DNA of 64,000 bases from Paludibacter jiangxiensis (GCF_001618385.1 NZ_BDCR01000003.1:744001-808000); one strand, 5' to 3'. Counted from the first letter of the stretch, positions 1 to 9,189 are shown. Numbers and translations are program-made. The notes: generated from the sequence alone by a model not told the origin.

Positions 1-1697
1 ATATGAAATTCCAGTCCAAGCTTTTGGTAAATAGCAGTTTTCAGATCCGGATTACCCACATTCCATGTCAAAGAGTCGGATGCCGTCTTAAATGGAGTCA
101 GCTGATCCATGGACGGATAATCCGCAAATGTATGGTATTTTGCCACGACATTAAATTTGGGGCTTGCCGTATACTGCAAGTTAAAATAAGGAAGAAAAGC
201 GCTTACATTTCTTGACTCACCCAAATAATTCTGATGATAGGTTTCCAAAACTCCACCACCTTTCATCTTCCATTTTTTTAACGGCTGGTAACTTACATAC
301 ATCGAAAATCGATTTTTCAGTTCATCATACGAAAAGGAGGTTCCTGATAATTTATTCGTATTGCTTTGGCTTTTCAGACCATATCCAAGCTCCATGGACA
401 ACAACGGATTAAACTGATAAGTGTAGCCTGCATTGAAACGAATATAGTTACTGGATTTATTAATATTGCTCGCAGACAAAAAGTTATCCTGTTCGTATGT
501 ATTATCCGACACTCCACTTCCGAATCCATAACGCAAATCCGATGTCAACGAACTCTTTTCTCCGAATTTTCCGTTATAGGTAATTGTTGTGGTAAGCGAA
601 TTATTATGCCCTTTCTGCATAGATTCTGACGTACTTCGACTAAGAAAAACACCGTTATTTGAATTGGTCAGATTATTAAGAAATGATTGATTTTGCTTAT
701 CTCCGCTCCAGTTTACCTCCGCAGATATTGTCTGGTTTTTACTCAGCATATAGTCACCGCCCAGGCTTGCGCTTCCACTGGCATCTTTTATCCGCCCATT
801 AGGGTTATCAAAATCAAACGGATCCGAAGCTGTCGTTATATTACCATACTTCTTAATATTATCGAATGGCAAACAAAAATTATTTCCATACCCCCATCCC
901 GACATATAAATATTGTATTTCTTATAGGTATAGGTAAGATTCATATTGCCATAATCCTGAACGAACCACTGCGAACCATTACTGCCTGCCACATCAAAAA
1001 AGGAAGTATTTCCGACATAGAAATCAACCCCCGAATAATCTTTCTTGAGCACAATATTAATAACCGCCGTATAACCGTCAGTTGCATATTTACCTACCGG
1101 ATCCTTTATCACTTCAACCCGTTCAATCCGGTCGGGCGAAAGGGTCTTGGCCATTTGCTGATCTTTTTCAACACCATCAATCAAAATCAGCACCTTTGTA
1201 CTACCGTTGACACTGATTGACTTGTCATACCGGTTATAATTCACCCCGTTCAGCTTACCCAGCAGTTCCTGCGACGAAGCTGTGCCCGCCTTCAATTCTT
1301 TTGTAATAGTAAAAACATCACGATCAATCTTGTTTTGCCTTGCGCTGCCTTTTATCGCAACCTCATTTAGTTGCTTAGAATCCTCTTCCATCAAAAGAGT
1401 TCCCAGATCACGATCCTTAAATGCCATCTCCAGATTCTTATATCCCAGATAGCGAATTCGGATTTTGCCGGTCTTTGCCGGTGGGGTAATTTCAAAGTAT
1501 CCTTTTGAATCAGTGATACACCCTATCAGCAAACTGTCGTGCGCCGATAACAACTCTACGGTTGCAAACTCAATTGGCTGCCTAGTTTGGCTATCCTTTA
1601 CCGTTGCCGAAATATCAGCTGCACTTTTTGCAGATACCGACATTACACAAATAGTTATCAACACAGATAACGATAAGAAAAAACGTTTACTCTCCAT
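1..1697 (-). CDS. TonB-linked outer-membrane beta-barrel protein (5' part)
   Basis: The minus strand is open from an ATG at 1697 to the window edge, so about 565 N-terminal residues are visible and the C-terminus is missing. It begins with a signal peptide (MESKRFFLSLSVLITICVMS, cleavage near Ala-Lys-Ser). A carboxypeptidase-regulatory-like beta-sandwich follows (roughly residues 30-110, ending near the LGYKNLEM stretch), then a TonB-receptor plug region (GTASSQELLGKLNGV, VLIDGVEKDQ, RIERVEVIKDP, AVINIVLKK), then alternating beta strands of a barrel. This order matches the Bacteroidota outer membrane beta-barrel family that resembles TonB-dependent receptors. The substrate cannot be told, and no SusD partner is visible in the window. 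Family confident, role unknown. Confidence 0.85.
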   Translation of the reverse strand, partial: MESKRFFLSLSVLITICVMSVSAKSAADISATVKDSQTRQPIEFATVELLSAHDSLLIGCITDSKGYFEITPPAKTGKIRIRYLGYKNLEMAFKDRDLGTLLMEEDSKQLNEVAIKGSARQNKIDRDVFTITKELKAGTASSQELLGKLNGVNYNRYDKSISVNGSTKVLILIDGVEKDQQMAKTLSPDRIERVEVIKDPVGKYATDGYTAVINIVLKKDYSGVDFYVGNTSFFDVAGSNGSQWFVQDYGNMNLTYTYKKYNIYMSGWGYGNNFCLPFDNIKKYGNITTASDPFDFDNPNGRIKDASGSASLGGDYMLSKNQTISAEVNWSGDKQNQSFLNNLTNSNNGVFLSRSTSESMQKGHNNSLTTTITYNGKFGEKSSLTSDLRYGFGSGVSDNTYEQDNFLSASNINKSSNYIRFNAGYTYQFNPLLSMELGYGLKSQSNTNKLSGTSFSYDELKNRFSMYVSYQPLKKWKMKGGGVLETYHQNYLGESRNVSAFLPYFNLQYTASPKFNVVAKYHTFADYPSMDQLTPFKTASDSLTWNVGNPDLKTAIYQKLGLEFH

Positions 1698-1911
1698 ACC
1701 TATTAAATTAATTGATTTAACTCTTTAGCGATCCGACATTTCTCTATAAAACAAAACAGCCCACATTCGTTTGATGTTATTATCTTCTGATTTGACTAGA
1801 GCCACCTAAATAATAGGACCGTTCAAACACCCTCTACCCTAATCATTCAACTATTTATTTTTGCTCTCAAACAGAATTTCTGTTTTGGTGTACTACTTCA
1901 TTAATACACCG
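1698..1911 (-). other. Long 5' leader with two hairpins
   Basis: About 210 bases separate the predicted start of transcription from the ATG of the beta-barrel gene. Near its 5' end lie two inverted repeats: 1868-1887 (CAAACAGAA / TTCTGTTTTG) and about 1888-1910 (GGTGTA / TACACC). They may stabilise the leader or serve as control targets. No known riboswitch is recognised. Confidence 0.4.
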
Positions 1912-1941
1912 CAAAGATATGCTACTTTTTGCAAGCTTCAA
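1912..1941 (-). promoter_or_regulatory. Promoter of the beta-barrel gene
   Basis: On the minus strand a TATCTTTG -7 box (1912-1919) is preceded by TTG (1939-1941) with 19 bases between them, the Bacteroidota housekeeping arrangement. Confidence 0.65.
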
Positions 1942-2173
1942 CCACGAAAATCCAATATTAACTTATTTTAATTTTACATTCATTAGAAAACCAGCATTCA
2001 AACAATAGAACACCTCAAAAATTTAGTCAATTAGCATTCAAATTTCACTAAAACCAAGAAAAACAAGACCATAAAACCATCAATATCAATAAGTCCAAAT
2101 TCAAAAAATTAGTTTTCACAATTACCCAATTCGTTAAAAGAGAGAGGCAAAAACAAAAAAAGAACAGAGGTGA
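1942..2173. other. AT-rich spacer between divergent promoters
   Basis: A very AT-rich stretch between two divergently oriented promoters. I see no coding sequence, RNA gene or clear repeat in it. Short minus-strand frames here have no recognisable protein character. Confidence 0.5.
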
Positions 2174-2203
2174 TTGCATCACAATTTTTTTTTCGTACCT
2201 TTG
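2174..2203 (+). promoter_or_regulatory. Promoter of the DUF177-rpmF-fabH group
   Basis: TTG (2174-2176), 19 bases, then TACCTTTG (2196-2203) match the Bacteroidota -33/-7 pattern. Transcription would start near 2210, leaving a leader of only about 20 bases before the GTG at 2229. Confidence 0.7.
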
Positions 2204-2228
2204 CACGGTTTTTAATGTCGAGTCCGAA

Positions 2229-2798
2229 GTGGGAAAATTTGATACATATATCATTCCGTTAAAGTCCTTAAGTGCCGGTAATCACAGCTTTGAATACCAG
2301 CTCAATAACGACTATTTTGCAAAGATCGACAGTCCTGAAGTCCGTAAAGGCGATATAAAAGCTGTCGTTAACGTAAAGAAAACAGGGAATACATTTGAAA
2401 TAACATTCAATTTGGATGGCATTGCAATACTACCTTGTGACCGTTGCCTCGACGATATGGAACAACCGATTTCTTGCAAAGAAAAGATTTGCGTAAAATT
2501 CGGTAAGGATTTTTCCGATGAAGATGAAGTGGTAATTGTTCCTGAAGACGAAGGCGAAATAAACATTGCATGGTTCCTGTACGAGTTCATTGTACTTTCG
2601 ATACCAATAAAGCATGTACATGCCCCGGGCAAGTGCAATAAGGCAATGTCGGCGAAGCTCCGGAATCACCGGGCCCGCAACATAAATGACAACGATGATG
2701 AAAATCTCGAAGATGAGAATGAAGATTTAACTGACAACGAAGAAAGCGGCAATGATCCCCGCTGGGACAAGTTGAAAGATATATTCGATAACGATTAA
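2229..2798 (+). CDS. DUF177 (YceD-like) protein
   Basis: A 189-residue acidic protein of the DUF177/YceD family, which in many bacteria sits directly before rpmF and is linked to 23S rRNA or large-subunit maturation. The family signature is the CDRCLDDM stretch near residue 75 within a small beta-rich domain. The C-terminal 40 residues are a run of Asp/Glu/Asn. The GTG start is chosen because Bacteroidota relatives begin MGKF and the promoter lies just upstream; no ATG fits. rpmF follows after 11 bases, so the two are almost certainly cotranscribed. Confidence 0.85.
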   Translation: MGKFDTYIIPLKSLSAGNHSFEYQLNNDYFAKIDSPEVRKGDIKAVVNVKKTGNTFEITFNLDGIAILPCDRCLDDMEQPISCKEKICVKFGKDFSDEDEVVIVPEDEGEINIAWFLYEFIVLSIPIKHVHAPGKCNKAMSAKLRNHRARNINDNDDENLEDENEDLTDNEESGNDPRWDKLKDIFDND

Positions 2799-2809
2799 AA
2801 TATTTTAAA

Positions 2810-2995
2810 ATGGCACATCCTAAAAGAAAACATTCGAAACAACGCACAGCAAAAAGACGTACTCACGACAAAGCCGTTGCTCCGACTTTAGCAGTTTGCT
2901 CAAACTGTGGTGCTATGCACATTTATCACACAGTGTGCGGCGCTTGCGGTTACTATCGCGGTAAATTAGCTATTGAGAAACTTGCAACCGTTTAA
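2810..2995 (+). CDS. rpmF: 50S ribosomal protein L32
   Basis: A 61-residue protein with the L32 start (MAHPKRKHSKQRTAKRR) and two CxxC knuckles, CSNC and CGAC, which bind zinc in the C-plus form of the family. It is part of the large ribosomal subunit. It follows the DUF177 gene by 11 bases, and a hairpin terminator separates it from fabH. Length and order are normal. Confidence 0.97.
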   Translation: MAHPKRKHSKQRTAKRRTHDKAVAPTLAVCSNCGAMHIYHTVCGACGYYRGKLAIEKLATV

Positions 2996-3032
2996 TTTGT
3001 CGTTTGTCAATTGTGCAGACAAAAAAGAATTT

Positions 3033-3068
3033 GCCCTAAAACAAGTTGTTTTTAGGGCGAATTTTTTT
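3033..3068 (+). terminator. Intrinsic terminator after rpmF
   Basis: A 9-bp perfect stem (GCCCTAAAA 3033-3041 / TTTTAGGGC 3050-3058) with an 8-base loop and a following T run. It may be partial, because fabH follows only 18 bases later with no separate promoter seen. Confidence 0.8.
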
Positions 3069-3086
3069 AACTAACACCAAAACCAA

Positions 3087-4091
3087 ATGAAAAAATTACA
3101 TGCAAAAATAACCGGCATGGGAGCTTACGTTCCCGACTACATCCTGACAAACGACGAGTTGTCCCAAATGATGGACACCAACGATGAATGGATAATGACC
3201 CGTATAGGTGTTAAAGAACGTCACATTCTTAAAGAAGAAGGACTTGGCACTTCATACATGGCAGGTAAAGCCGTTAAACAATTGCTGAAAAAGACCAATA
3301 CAAAACCGGAAGAGATTGATGCATTGATCTGTGCAACAGTTACTCCCGACCATATGTTTCCTTGCACTGCTGTATTAACAGCCGAATTGGCAGGGATTAA
3401 AAATGCATACACGTTTGACCTGAATGCAGCTTGTTCCAGTTTCACTTTCGGACTCACGACTGCTGCTGCTCTCATTGAATCAGGTAGATATAAAAAAATA
3501 ATATTGGTAGGTGCAGACAAAATGTCTTCATTTGTTGACTACACCAACCGCGCAACAGCTCCTATTTTCGGTGACGGAGCAGGTGCTGTATTACTTGAAC
3601 CGACTGAAGAAGAAATCGGATTTATTGATAGCAAACTTTACTCTGATGGTATCGGCTATCCTCATCTTCACCTGAAAGCCGGAGGATCTGCAATTCCTCC
3701 TTCTCACGAAACTATCGACAACAAAGAACACTACATATATCAGGAAGGCCAGGTTGTTTTCAAACATGCCGTTAGCAAAATGGCTGACGTTTCCGTAGAA
3801 ATTATGGAACGCAACAATCTGAGTCACGACGATATTGCATGGGTTGTACCTCACCAGGCTAACCTGCGAATCATCGATGCCGTTGCTAACCGCATGGGTG
3901 TAGATAAAGACAAAGTGATGGTGAATATTGAAAAATATGGCAACACCACATCTGCAACCTTACCATTGTGTCTCAACGAATGGGAACCTAAACTCAAAAA
4001 AGGTGACAAAATCGTTTTAGCCACATTCGGAGCCGGCTTTTGCTGGGGCGCAGCCTATATCATCTGGGCTTACGACGGTAAAGAATCATAA
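3087..4091 (+). CDS. fabH: 3-oxoacyl-ACP synthase III (KAS III)
   Basis: A 334-residue thiolase-fold enzyme that starts fatty acid synthesis by condensing an acyl-CoA primer with malonyl-ACP in the cytoplasm. The catalytic triad is visible: Cys116 ([12 protein letters not shown]), His256 ([10 protein letters not shown]) and Asn286 (YGNTTSA), with the [10 protein letters not shown] glycine-rich loop near 161. It lies behind DUF177 and rpmF, the usual order. Primer preference (straight or branched) cannot be read from the sequence. Confidence 0.96.
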   Translation: MKKLHAKITGMGAYVPDYILTNDELSQMMDTNDEWIMTRIGVKERHILKEEGLGTSYMAGKAVKQLLKKTNTKPEEIDALICATVTPDHMFPCTAVLTAELAGIKNAYTFDLNAACSSFTFGLTTAAALIESGRYKKIILVGADKMSSFVDYTNRATAPIFGDGAGAVLLEPTEEEIGFIDSKLYSDGIGYPHLHLKAGGSAIPPSHETIDNKEHYIYQEGQVVFKHAVSKMADVSVEIMERNNLSHDDIAWVVPHQANLRIIDAVANRMGVDKDKVMVNIEKYGNTTSATLPLCLNEWEPKLKKGDKIVLATFGAGFCWGAAYIIWAYDGKES

Positions 4092-4150
4092 AACGAGTGC
4101 CATTGGGACACCTCAATCGCTCAACAAAAATAATTCAACATTAGTTTCAT

Positions 4151-5494
4151 ATGAATATCGTTAGAAATGATATTGATGCAGTAAATGCAACAGTGACCGT
4201 ACAGGTCAGCAAGGCTGATTACGCCGAGAAGGTGGAAAAAACCCTGAAAGAGTACAAACGCAAAGCCAACATCCCAGGATTCCGTCCGGGCATGGTACCT
4301 GTAGGTTTGTTGAAAAAAATGTATGGCAAAGCTATTCTTGCTGAAGAAGTAAACAAGGTAATGAGCGATGCATTAAACAATTACTTAAAAGAAAACAATG
4401 TCAATATTTTAGGCGAATTACTTCCTAACGAAACAGATCAAAAACCAATTGATTTTGACACTCAGGAAGAATTTGAGTTCGTTTTCGACATGGCTGTAGC
4501 ACCTGAATTTGAGGTTGCACTTTCACAAAAAGACAAGGTTGACTACTACGACATCAAGGTTGACGATAAAATGATCGAAGATCAGGTTAAAAACCACCAG
4601 GGTCGTATGGGCAAACAAGTTCAGGTTGAAGAAGTTGCCGAAAAAGACATGGTAAAAGGTACTGTTGCTGAAGTATCTGACAGCGAAACTGCAATTACAG
4701 TTGAAAACGCTGTAATCATGCCTTCATATATTAAAGACGAAGCTCAACAAGCTGCTTTCATTGGCAAAAAAGTAGGCGATGTGGTTACATTTAACCCTTC
4801 AAAAGCATACACCAGTGAAGCTGAAATTGCTTCTCTTTTGAAAATTTCCAAAGAAGCAGCAAAAGAAATTACCAGTGATTTCACATTTACAATTACTGAA
4901 ATCTCACGTTTCGAAGAACATGCTCTCGATCAGGAACTGTTCGATTTGCTTTACGGCAAGGACACAGTTAAATCGGAAGAAGAGTTCCGTACCAAAGTGT
5001 CTGCCGAAATCAAAGAAATTCTGGACGAAAACAGTTTCTACCGTTTCTCTGACGATGCCCGTGTTGCTTTAATCAAGAAACTTGACGGCATTGCATTCCC
5101 TGAAGCATTCCTGAAACGCTGGGTTTTGGCTACCAACGAAAAGGTAACCGCCGAACAGGTTGAAGCTGAATTCTCTCAAATGCTTGATGCTTTGAAATGG
5201 CAATTGATTCGCAACAAAATTGCAACTGCCAACGAAGTAAAAGTTGAGATGGAAGATATCGAAGCTTATGCACAGAAAGTACTGAAAGCTCAATATGCTC
5301 AATACGGCATCACCAATTTCCCTGATGATTTATTGGCTGAATATGCTAAAGAATCGTTGAAAAAAGAAGGCACTGCTGAAAAATACTTTGAACACGTACT
5401 GGAAAACAAAGTGACTGAAATTGTAAAATCAGCAGTTAAGCTGAATACAAAAGAGGTTTCTCTGGATGAGTTCAACCAACTTGGCAAAGCATAA
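4151..5494 (+). CDS. tig: Trigger factor chaperone
   Basis: A 447-residue ribosome-associated chaperone. The N-terminal ribosome-binding domain carries the diagnostic GFRPGMVP motif (about residues 43-50, compare GFRxGKxP in the family). A degenerate middle FKBP-like domain and a long helical C-terminal cradle follow. The middle domain diverges from Escherichia coli, as is usual in Bacteroidota, so prolyl isomerase activity is doubtful. A strong hairpin terminator follows the stop. No ClpP/ClpX genes are adjacent here. Confidence 0.93.
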   Translation: MNIVRNDIDAVNATVTVQVSKADYAEKVEKTLKEYKRKANIPGFRPGMVPVGLLKKMYGKAILAEEVNKVMSDALNNYLKENNVNILGELLPNETDQKPIDFDTQEEFEFVFDMAVAPEFEVALSQKDKVDYYDIKVDDKMIEDQVKNHQGRMGKQVQVEEVAEKDMVKGTVAEVSDSETAITVENAVIMPSYIKDEAQQAAFIGKKVGDVVTFNPSKAYTSEAEIASLLKISKEAAKEITSDFTFTITEISRFEEHALDQELFDLLYGKDTVKSEEEFRTKVSAEIKEILDENSFYRFSDDARVALIKKLDGIAFPEAFLKRWVLATNEKVTAEQVEAEFSQMLDALKWQLIRNKIATANEVKVEMEDIEAYAQKVLKAQYAQYGITNFPDDLLAEYAKESLKKEGTAEKYFEHVLENKVTEIVKSAVKLNTKEVSLDEFNQLGKA

Positions 5495-5516
5495 TTGAAC
5501 CCACTTCAATAAAGAA

Positions 5517-5552
5517 AAACGGGAGTTATTTGTTATCAAATAGCTCCCGTTT
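5517..5552. terminator. Bidirectional terminator between tig and the PAP2 gene
   Basis: A 16-bp stem (5517-5532 / 5537-5552, one G-U pair) around a 4-base loop, with A-rich and T-rich flanks. It lies between convergent genes and can serve both. Confidence 0.85.
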
Positions 5553-5573
5553 CTTATATATTATCACCAGCTC

Positions 5574-6248
5574 TTAAAAGAAACTCTTAATTGCGATAAT
5601 CAAAAACGTCACTCCGTACACAATTAAGAAATAACTCCGCTCTCTGACCGGAAGATAAGGCGGTGTATCAAGATTCTGACTCTTTAAAATCTTTGGAGCT
5701 AACATTTCCATCAACAAAAAGCAGCAAGCTCCGGAAAGCAGCCCGACAACCATTCCTCCAATAATATCAACCGGATAGTGCACTCCAAGGTACATCCGCG
5801 AATAGGATGTCAAAGCAGCCCAGATAAAGAAAGAAAAGCTCAGCAAATGGTTTCGCAATAAAAGACTCAGGAAAAGCGCAACGCCAAAAGTATTGGCAGC
5901 ATGAGATGAAACGAACCCGTACATACCTCCTCTGTAATCGTGTACAATATGCAAAAGATTCATGATGGAAGGATCATGGGAAGGTCGCAAACGTGCAACT
6001 ACAGGTTTGATTATCGCCGATGAAATATTATCTGCAAGCAAAATAGTAAGTCCCAGAAAGATCAAATACCAAACAGTTTTCACGCCGTTGTCCTTAACAA
6101 GCAAAAACAAAAGAACAACTCCAAACACGATTGGGAAAAGAGAACCGGAAAGAGTCCAGTAGAAGCTATCAAGCCATGAACTATTGTGCTGATTAATAAA
6201 TAGCAATAAATGTTTATCCCACTCCACGAGTGGTTCTGGTAAATACAT
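5574..6248 (-). CDS. PAP2-family membrane phosphatase
   Basis: A 224-residue polytopic membrane protein with the full acid-phosphatase signature: K81-x6-R88-P89 (KPVVARLRP), SSHA with His116 in place of the usual PSGH, and SR-x5-H157-x3-D161 (SRMYLGVHYPVDI). Such enzymes remove phosphate from lipid pyrophosphates or phosphates on the outer face of the inner membrane, for example undecaprenyl pyrophosphate or lipid A. The exact substrate is not determinable. It has its own promoter and is not part of the biotin-carrier operon upstream. Confidence 0.88.
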   Translation of the reverse strand: MYLPEPLVEWDKHLLLFINQHNSSWLDSFYWTLSGSLFPIVFGVVLLFLLVKDNGVKTVWYLIFLGLTILLADNISSAIIKPVVARLRPSHDPSIMNLLHIVHDYRGGMYGFVSSHAANTFGVALFLSLLLRNHLLSFSFFIWAALTSYSRMYLGVHYPVDIIGGMVVGLLSGACCFLLMEMLAPKILKSQNLDTPPYLPVRERSYFLIVYGVTFLIIAIKSFF

Positions 6249-6285
6249 AAAGTCAGTACTTTGATTTGATTATTATTAATTCGCA

Positions 6286-6293
6286 CAAAGATA
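6286..6293 (-). promoter_or_regulatory. -7 box of the PAP2 gene
   Basis: TATCTTTG on the minus strand, 38 bases before the ATG at 6248. No clear -33 TTG is seen, because the upstream terminator occupies that place. Confidence 0.5.
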
Positions 6294-6297
6294 AGAA

Positions 6298-6323
6298 AAA
6301 AGGGAGCATTTCTGCTCCCTTTT
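6298..6323 (-). terminator. Terminator of the methylmalonyl-CoA operon
   Basis: An 11-bp perfect stem (6298-6308 / 6313-6323, core GGGAGCA) with a 4-base loop and an A run on its left, which is the T run of minus-strand RNA. It follows the biotin carrier gene. Confidence 0.85.
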
Positions 6324-6364
6324 ATATAAAGACATTTTCAATTTAAGTCTTCAAAAGCCCGGTA

Positions 6365-6784
6365 TTATTCAAGAACGATCAAATCGGTACCTTCCAAAAC
6401 AGAATCACCTTTGTTGACGTTAATTGAAACTACCTTACCTTCATGGTCTGCATTGATGGCGTTTTCCATTTTCATAGCTTCAAGCATAGCCACTTTCTGG
6501 CCTACTTTCACTACATCACCAACATTTACGTTGATTTCGAGGATAATACCTGGCAGCGGAGATTTGATGGCTCCGGCAGCACCGGTAGCAGCTTTAGGTG
6601 CGCTGGCAACAGGAGCAGCGGCAGCGACAACAGGACGAACAATTACAGGAGCAGCTTTTTCAACTTTCTCCATTTCAACCTGATAAGTTTCGCCGTTCAC
6701 TTCAACTTCAGCAACGAAATCTTCCACTTTGTTGATAACAACTTTGTAGTCCTTACCAGCTATTTTATATTTATATTCTTTCAT
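6365..6784 (-). CDS. mmdC: Biotin carboxyl carrier subunit of a methylmalonyl-CoA carboxyltransferase/decarboxylase
   Basis: A 139-residue biotin carrier. The C-terminal lipoyl/biotinyl domain (about 70-139) holds the biotinylation motif EAMKMENA with Lys105. An N-terminal beta region (1-45) and an Ala/Pro/Val-rich hinge (44-70) precede it. It shuttles the carboxyl group taken from (S)-methylmalonyl-CoA by the alpha subunit. It is the last gene of mce-mmdA-OadG-like-carrier, and that context argues for propionate formation rather than oxaloacetate or pyruvate carboxylation. Confidence 0.88.
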   Translation of the reverse strand: MKEYKYKIAGKDYKVVINKVEDFVAEVEVNGETYQVEMEKVEKAAPVIVRPVVAAAAPVASAPKAATGAAGAIKSPLPGIILEINVNVGDVVKVGQKVAMLEAMKMENAINADHEGKVVSINVNKGDSVLEGTDLIVLE

Positions 6785-6809
6785 GATGAATAATTTTTCT
6801 GTGTGATGA

Positions 6810-6995
6810 CTATTTCTTTACGTTGTAAGGTTGGCGCATTGAAAAAGCTTTGGAGCTCCATGGCGAGTAGCTGAAAGTTTCGTGTTTGATAGTCAAAACG
6901 TTGCTTTCCACGTCATGTACTTCGTCAGCCAGTTCGTGCAATGCCAAACCGATGGCAGCATAAACCGCTTCGTCAATTGTTACTTTCTTTTTCAT
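6810..6995 (-). CDS. Short OadG-like protein without a membrane helix
   Basis: A 61-residue protein resembling the soluble C-terminal tail of OadG/MmdD-type delta subunits, as I recall that family: an Ala/Leu-rich helix (EAVYAAIGLALHEL), then VESNVLTIKHE and a YSPWSSKAFSMR stretch. The membrane helix and Ala/Pro linker of full-length delta subunits are absent. It lies between mmdA (23 bases) and the biotin carrier (25 bases), as expected for an assembly subunit joining the two. Family assignment is from motif resemblance and position. Confidence 0.7.
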   Translation of the reverse strand: MKKKVTIDEAVYAAIGLALHELADEVHDVESNVLTIKHETFSYSPWSSKAFSMRQPYNVKK

Positions 6996-7018
6996 TTTGA
7001 ATAAGTATTAAATGAAAA

Positions 7019-8581
7019 TTAAAGTGGAATATTACCGTGTTTTTTCAACGGATTAGTCACTTTCTTGGTAGCCAATTGAGACAATCCACGGATGATACGG
7101 AAACGGGTGTTACGCGGTTCGATTACATCCTCGATATAGCCATATTTAGCAGCATTGAAAGGATTGCAGAATAAATCGTTGTATTCTTTCTTCTTTTCTT
7201 CTGCAATAGCTTTTTGAGCTTCCGGATCTTCAACAGCTTTGATTTCTTTGCTGTACAATACTTCAACAGCACCGTCGGCGCCCATTACTGCGATTTCGGC
7301 AGAAGGCCAAGCGTAGTTAAGGTCACCACGAAGTTGTTTACAGCTCATTACGATGTGAGAACCACCGTACGATTTACGCAATGTAACTGTTACTTTAGGC
7401 ACAGTAGCTTCGCCATAAGCGTAAAGCAATTTAGCACCGTGAAGAATTACACCGGCGTATTCCTGACCTGTACCCGGCAAGAAGCCCGGAACGTCAACCA
7501 AAGTAACCAAAGGAATATTGAATGCGTCGCAGAAACGAACGAAACGACCTGCTTTACGAGAAGCGTTGCTATCCAGTACACCTGCCAATACTTTCGGCTG
7601 GTTGGCTACGATACCAACAGACTGACCGTTGAAACGAGCAAAACCAACGATGATATTACGTGCGAAGTCGCGGTGAATTTCGAGGAATTCGCCGTTATCG
7701 ATGATAGCACCGATAACTTCGTACATATCGTAAGGTTTGTTGGGGTTGTCAGGAATGATTTCGTTCAACGAATCTTCCAGACGATCGATAGGATCGGTAC
7801 ATGGAACAACCGGAGCTTCTTCCATGTTGTTTTGAGGAAGGAAGCTAATCAAGTGACGGATCAGTTCGAGTCCTTCTTCTTCAGTATCAACGGCAAAGTG
7901 AGCAACACCTGATTTAGAAGCGTGAACGCTTGCACCACCAAGTTGTTCTTGTGTTACATCTTCACCGGTAACGGTTTTTACCACCTTCGGACCGGTAAGG
8001 AACATGTAGCTGCTACCTTTAGCCATGATGTTGAAGTCGGTAAGAGCCGGAGAATATACAGCACCACCGGCGCAAGGACCGAAGATGGCAGAAATCTGAG
8101 GAATAACGCCCGAAGCAAGAATGTTACGTTGGAAAATTTCAGCGTAACCTGCCAAAGCATTGATACCTTCCTGAATACGAGCACCTCCTGAATCATTGAT
8201 ACCGATACAAGGGGCTCCCATTTTCATGGCATGATCCATTACTTTACAGATCTTTAACGCGAGAGTTTCAGACAAAGAACCACCGAATACGGTGAAATCC
8301 TGAGCAAAAACATAAACCAAACGACCGTTGATGGTACCTGAACCGGTTACCACACCGTCGCCGAGGTAAGTTTCTTTATCAATACCGAAGTTGGTACAAC
8401 GGTGTTTTACAAACATATCGAATTCTTCGAAACTACCTTTATCCAACAGCATGTCGATACGTTCGCGAGCTGTGTATTTTCCCTTTTTGTGTTGCGAATC
8501 AATACGTTTTTGACCTCCGCCAAGACGAGCTTGTGCGCGCAAGTCAATAAGTTCTTGCACTTTAGTGAGTTGATTGCTCAT
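7019..8581 (-). CDS. mmdA: Methylmalonyl-CoA carboxyltransferase/decarboxylase alpha subunit
   Basis: A 520-residue acyl-CoA carboxyltransferase (crotonase-like fold in two halves). The N-terminal half has the oxyanion-hole stretches SGGARIQEG and [13 protein letters not shown]. The C-terminal half has [24 protein letters not shown] and [16 protein letters not shown]. It moves the carboxyl group of methylmalonyl-CoA to biotin, giving propionyl-CoA. The sequence alone does not separate it from propionyl-CoA carboxylase beta, but the adjacent epimerase, OadG-like protein and biotin carrier, without a biotin carboxylase gene, favour the decarboxylating direction. Confidence 0.92.
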   Translation of the reverse strand: MSNQLTKVQELIDLRAQARLGGGQKRIDSQHKKGKYTARERIDMLLDKGSFEEFDMFVKHRCTNFGIDKETYLGDGVVTGSGTINGRLVYVFAQDFTVFGGSLSETLALKICKVMDHAMKMGAPCIGINDSGGARIQEGINALAGYAEIFQRNILASGVIPQISAIFGPCAGGAVYSPALTDFNIMAKGSSYMFLTGPKVVKTVTGEDVTQEQLGGASVHASKSGVAHFAVDTEEEGLELIRHLISFLPQNNMEEAPVVPCTDPIDRLEDSLNEIIPDNPNKPYDMYEVIGAIIDNGEFLEIHRDFARNIIVGFARFNGQSVGIVANQPKVLAGVLDSNASRKAGRFVRFCDAFNIPLVTLVDVPGFLPGTGQEYAGVILHGAKLLYAYGEATVPKVTVTLRKSYGGSHIVMSCKQLRGDLNYAWPSAEIAVMGADGAVEVLYSKEIKAVEDPEAQKAIAEEKKKEYNDLFCNPFNAAKYGYIEDVIEPRNTRFRIIRGLSQLATKKVTNPLKKHGNIPL

Positions 8582-8604
8582 AATTAATAATATTAAGATT
8601 AAAG

Positions 8605-8691
8605 ACCTCTCCTACCCCATCGGAGAAAACCAGTAAACCGATCGTTAAGCCCGATTCGCTCCCTCTCCTTGGGAGAGGGCCGGGGAGAGGT
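8605..8691. repeat. REP-like palindromic intergenic element
   Basis: Between mce and mmdA there is a nested palindrome. An inner hairpin (CCCTCTCC 8661-8668 / GGAGAGGG 8672-8679) lies within outer arms (ACCTCTCC 8605-8612 / GGAGAGGT 8684-8691). A related CCCCTCCCT/AGGGAGGGG palindrome occurs at 57090-57129. It resembles dispersed GC-rich repeats of Bacteroidota genomes and may act on mRNA stability within the operon. Confidence 0.6.
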
Positions 8692-8704
8692 TTCCTGTTT
8701 ATAT

Positions 8705-9118
8705 TTATTTTTTGTTAGGATCTTCGCAAAGTTCTGTCAATACACCGAAAGTAGATTTCGGGTGAAGGAATGCGATATTAAGACCTTCAGCACCCTTACG
8801 TGGTTGCTTGTCGATCAGCTGGATACCTTCTTCAGCCAATGTATTGAGTTGATCCTGCAAACCTTCAACAGCAAATGCAATGTGTTGAACGCCTTCACCT
8901 CTTTTTTCGATATATTTACCGATAGGGCCTTCAGGATCTGTTGATTCGAGCAATTCGATTTTTGTTTGGCCAATTTTGAAGAAAGCAGTTCTAACTTTCT
9001 GTTCAGGAACTTCTTCGATAGAATAGCATTTGGTGCCTAACATTTTTTCGTAGTAAGGAATAACAGCATCGAGGCTCTTAACGGCAATCCCAATGTGTTC
9101 AATGTGTGAAGGTTGCAT
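8705..9118 (-). CDS. mce: Methylmalonyl-CoA epimerase
   Basis: A 137-residue vicinal-oxygen-chelate protein that interconverts (R)- and (S)-methylmalonyl-CoA. Two beta-alpha-beta-beta-beta modules are evident. Metal ligands probably include His8 (IEHIGIAV), the His of GVQHIAFAV near residue 78 and the Glu of LTELCE near the C-terminus. It heads the operon leading to mmdA and links the mutase product to the carboxyltransferase. Length is typical. Confidence 0.93.
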   Translation of the reverse strand: MQPSHIEHIGIAVKSLDAVIPYYEKMLGTKCYSIEEVPEQKVRTAFFKIGQTKIELLESTDPEGPIGKYIEKRGEGVQHIAFAVEGLQDQLNTLAEEGIQLIDKQPRKGAEGLNIAFLHPKSTFGVLTELCEDPNKK

Positions 9119-9181
9119 AATTGATATAGTTAAGTTTGATTTGATTTATAGAAAAATTTCTTTATTTAATTTTTCGACGTG

Positions 9182-9189
9182 CAAAGTTA
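9182..9189 (-). promoter_or_regulatory. -7 box of the mce-mmdA operon
   Basis: TAACTTTG on the minus strand, about 65 bases upstream of mce. I see no clear -33 TTG. The rest of the gap up to 9418 is AT-rich, without coding signs. Confidence 0.6.

Noticed and set aside
7214-7912. 232-residue plus-strand open frame opposite mmdA
   Set aside because: Shadow of a highly conserved gene; composition is not protein-like.
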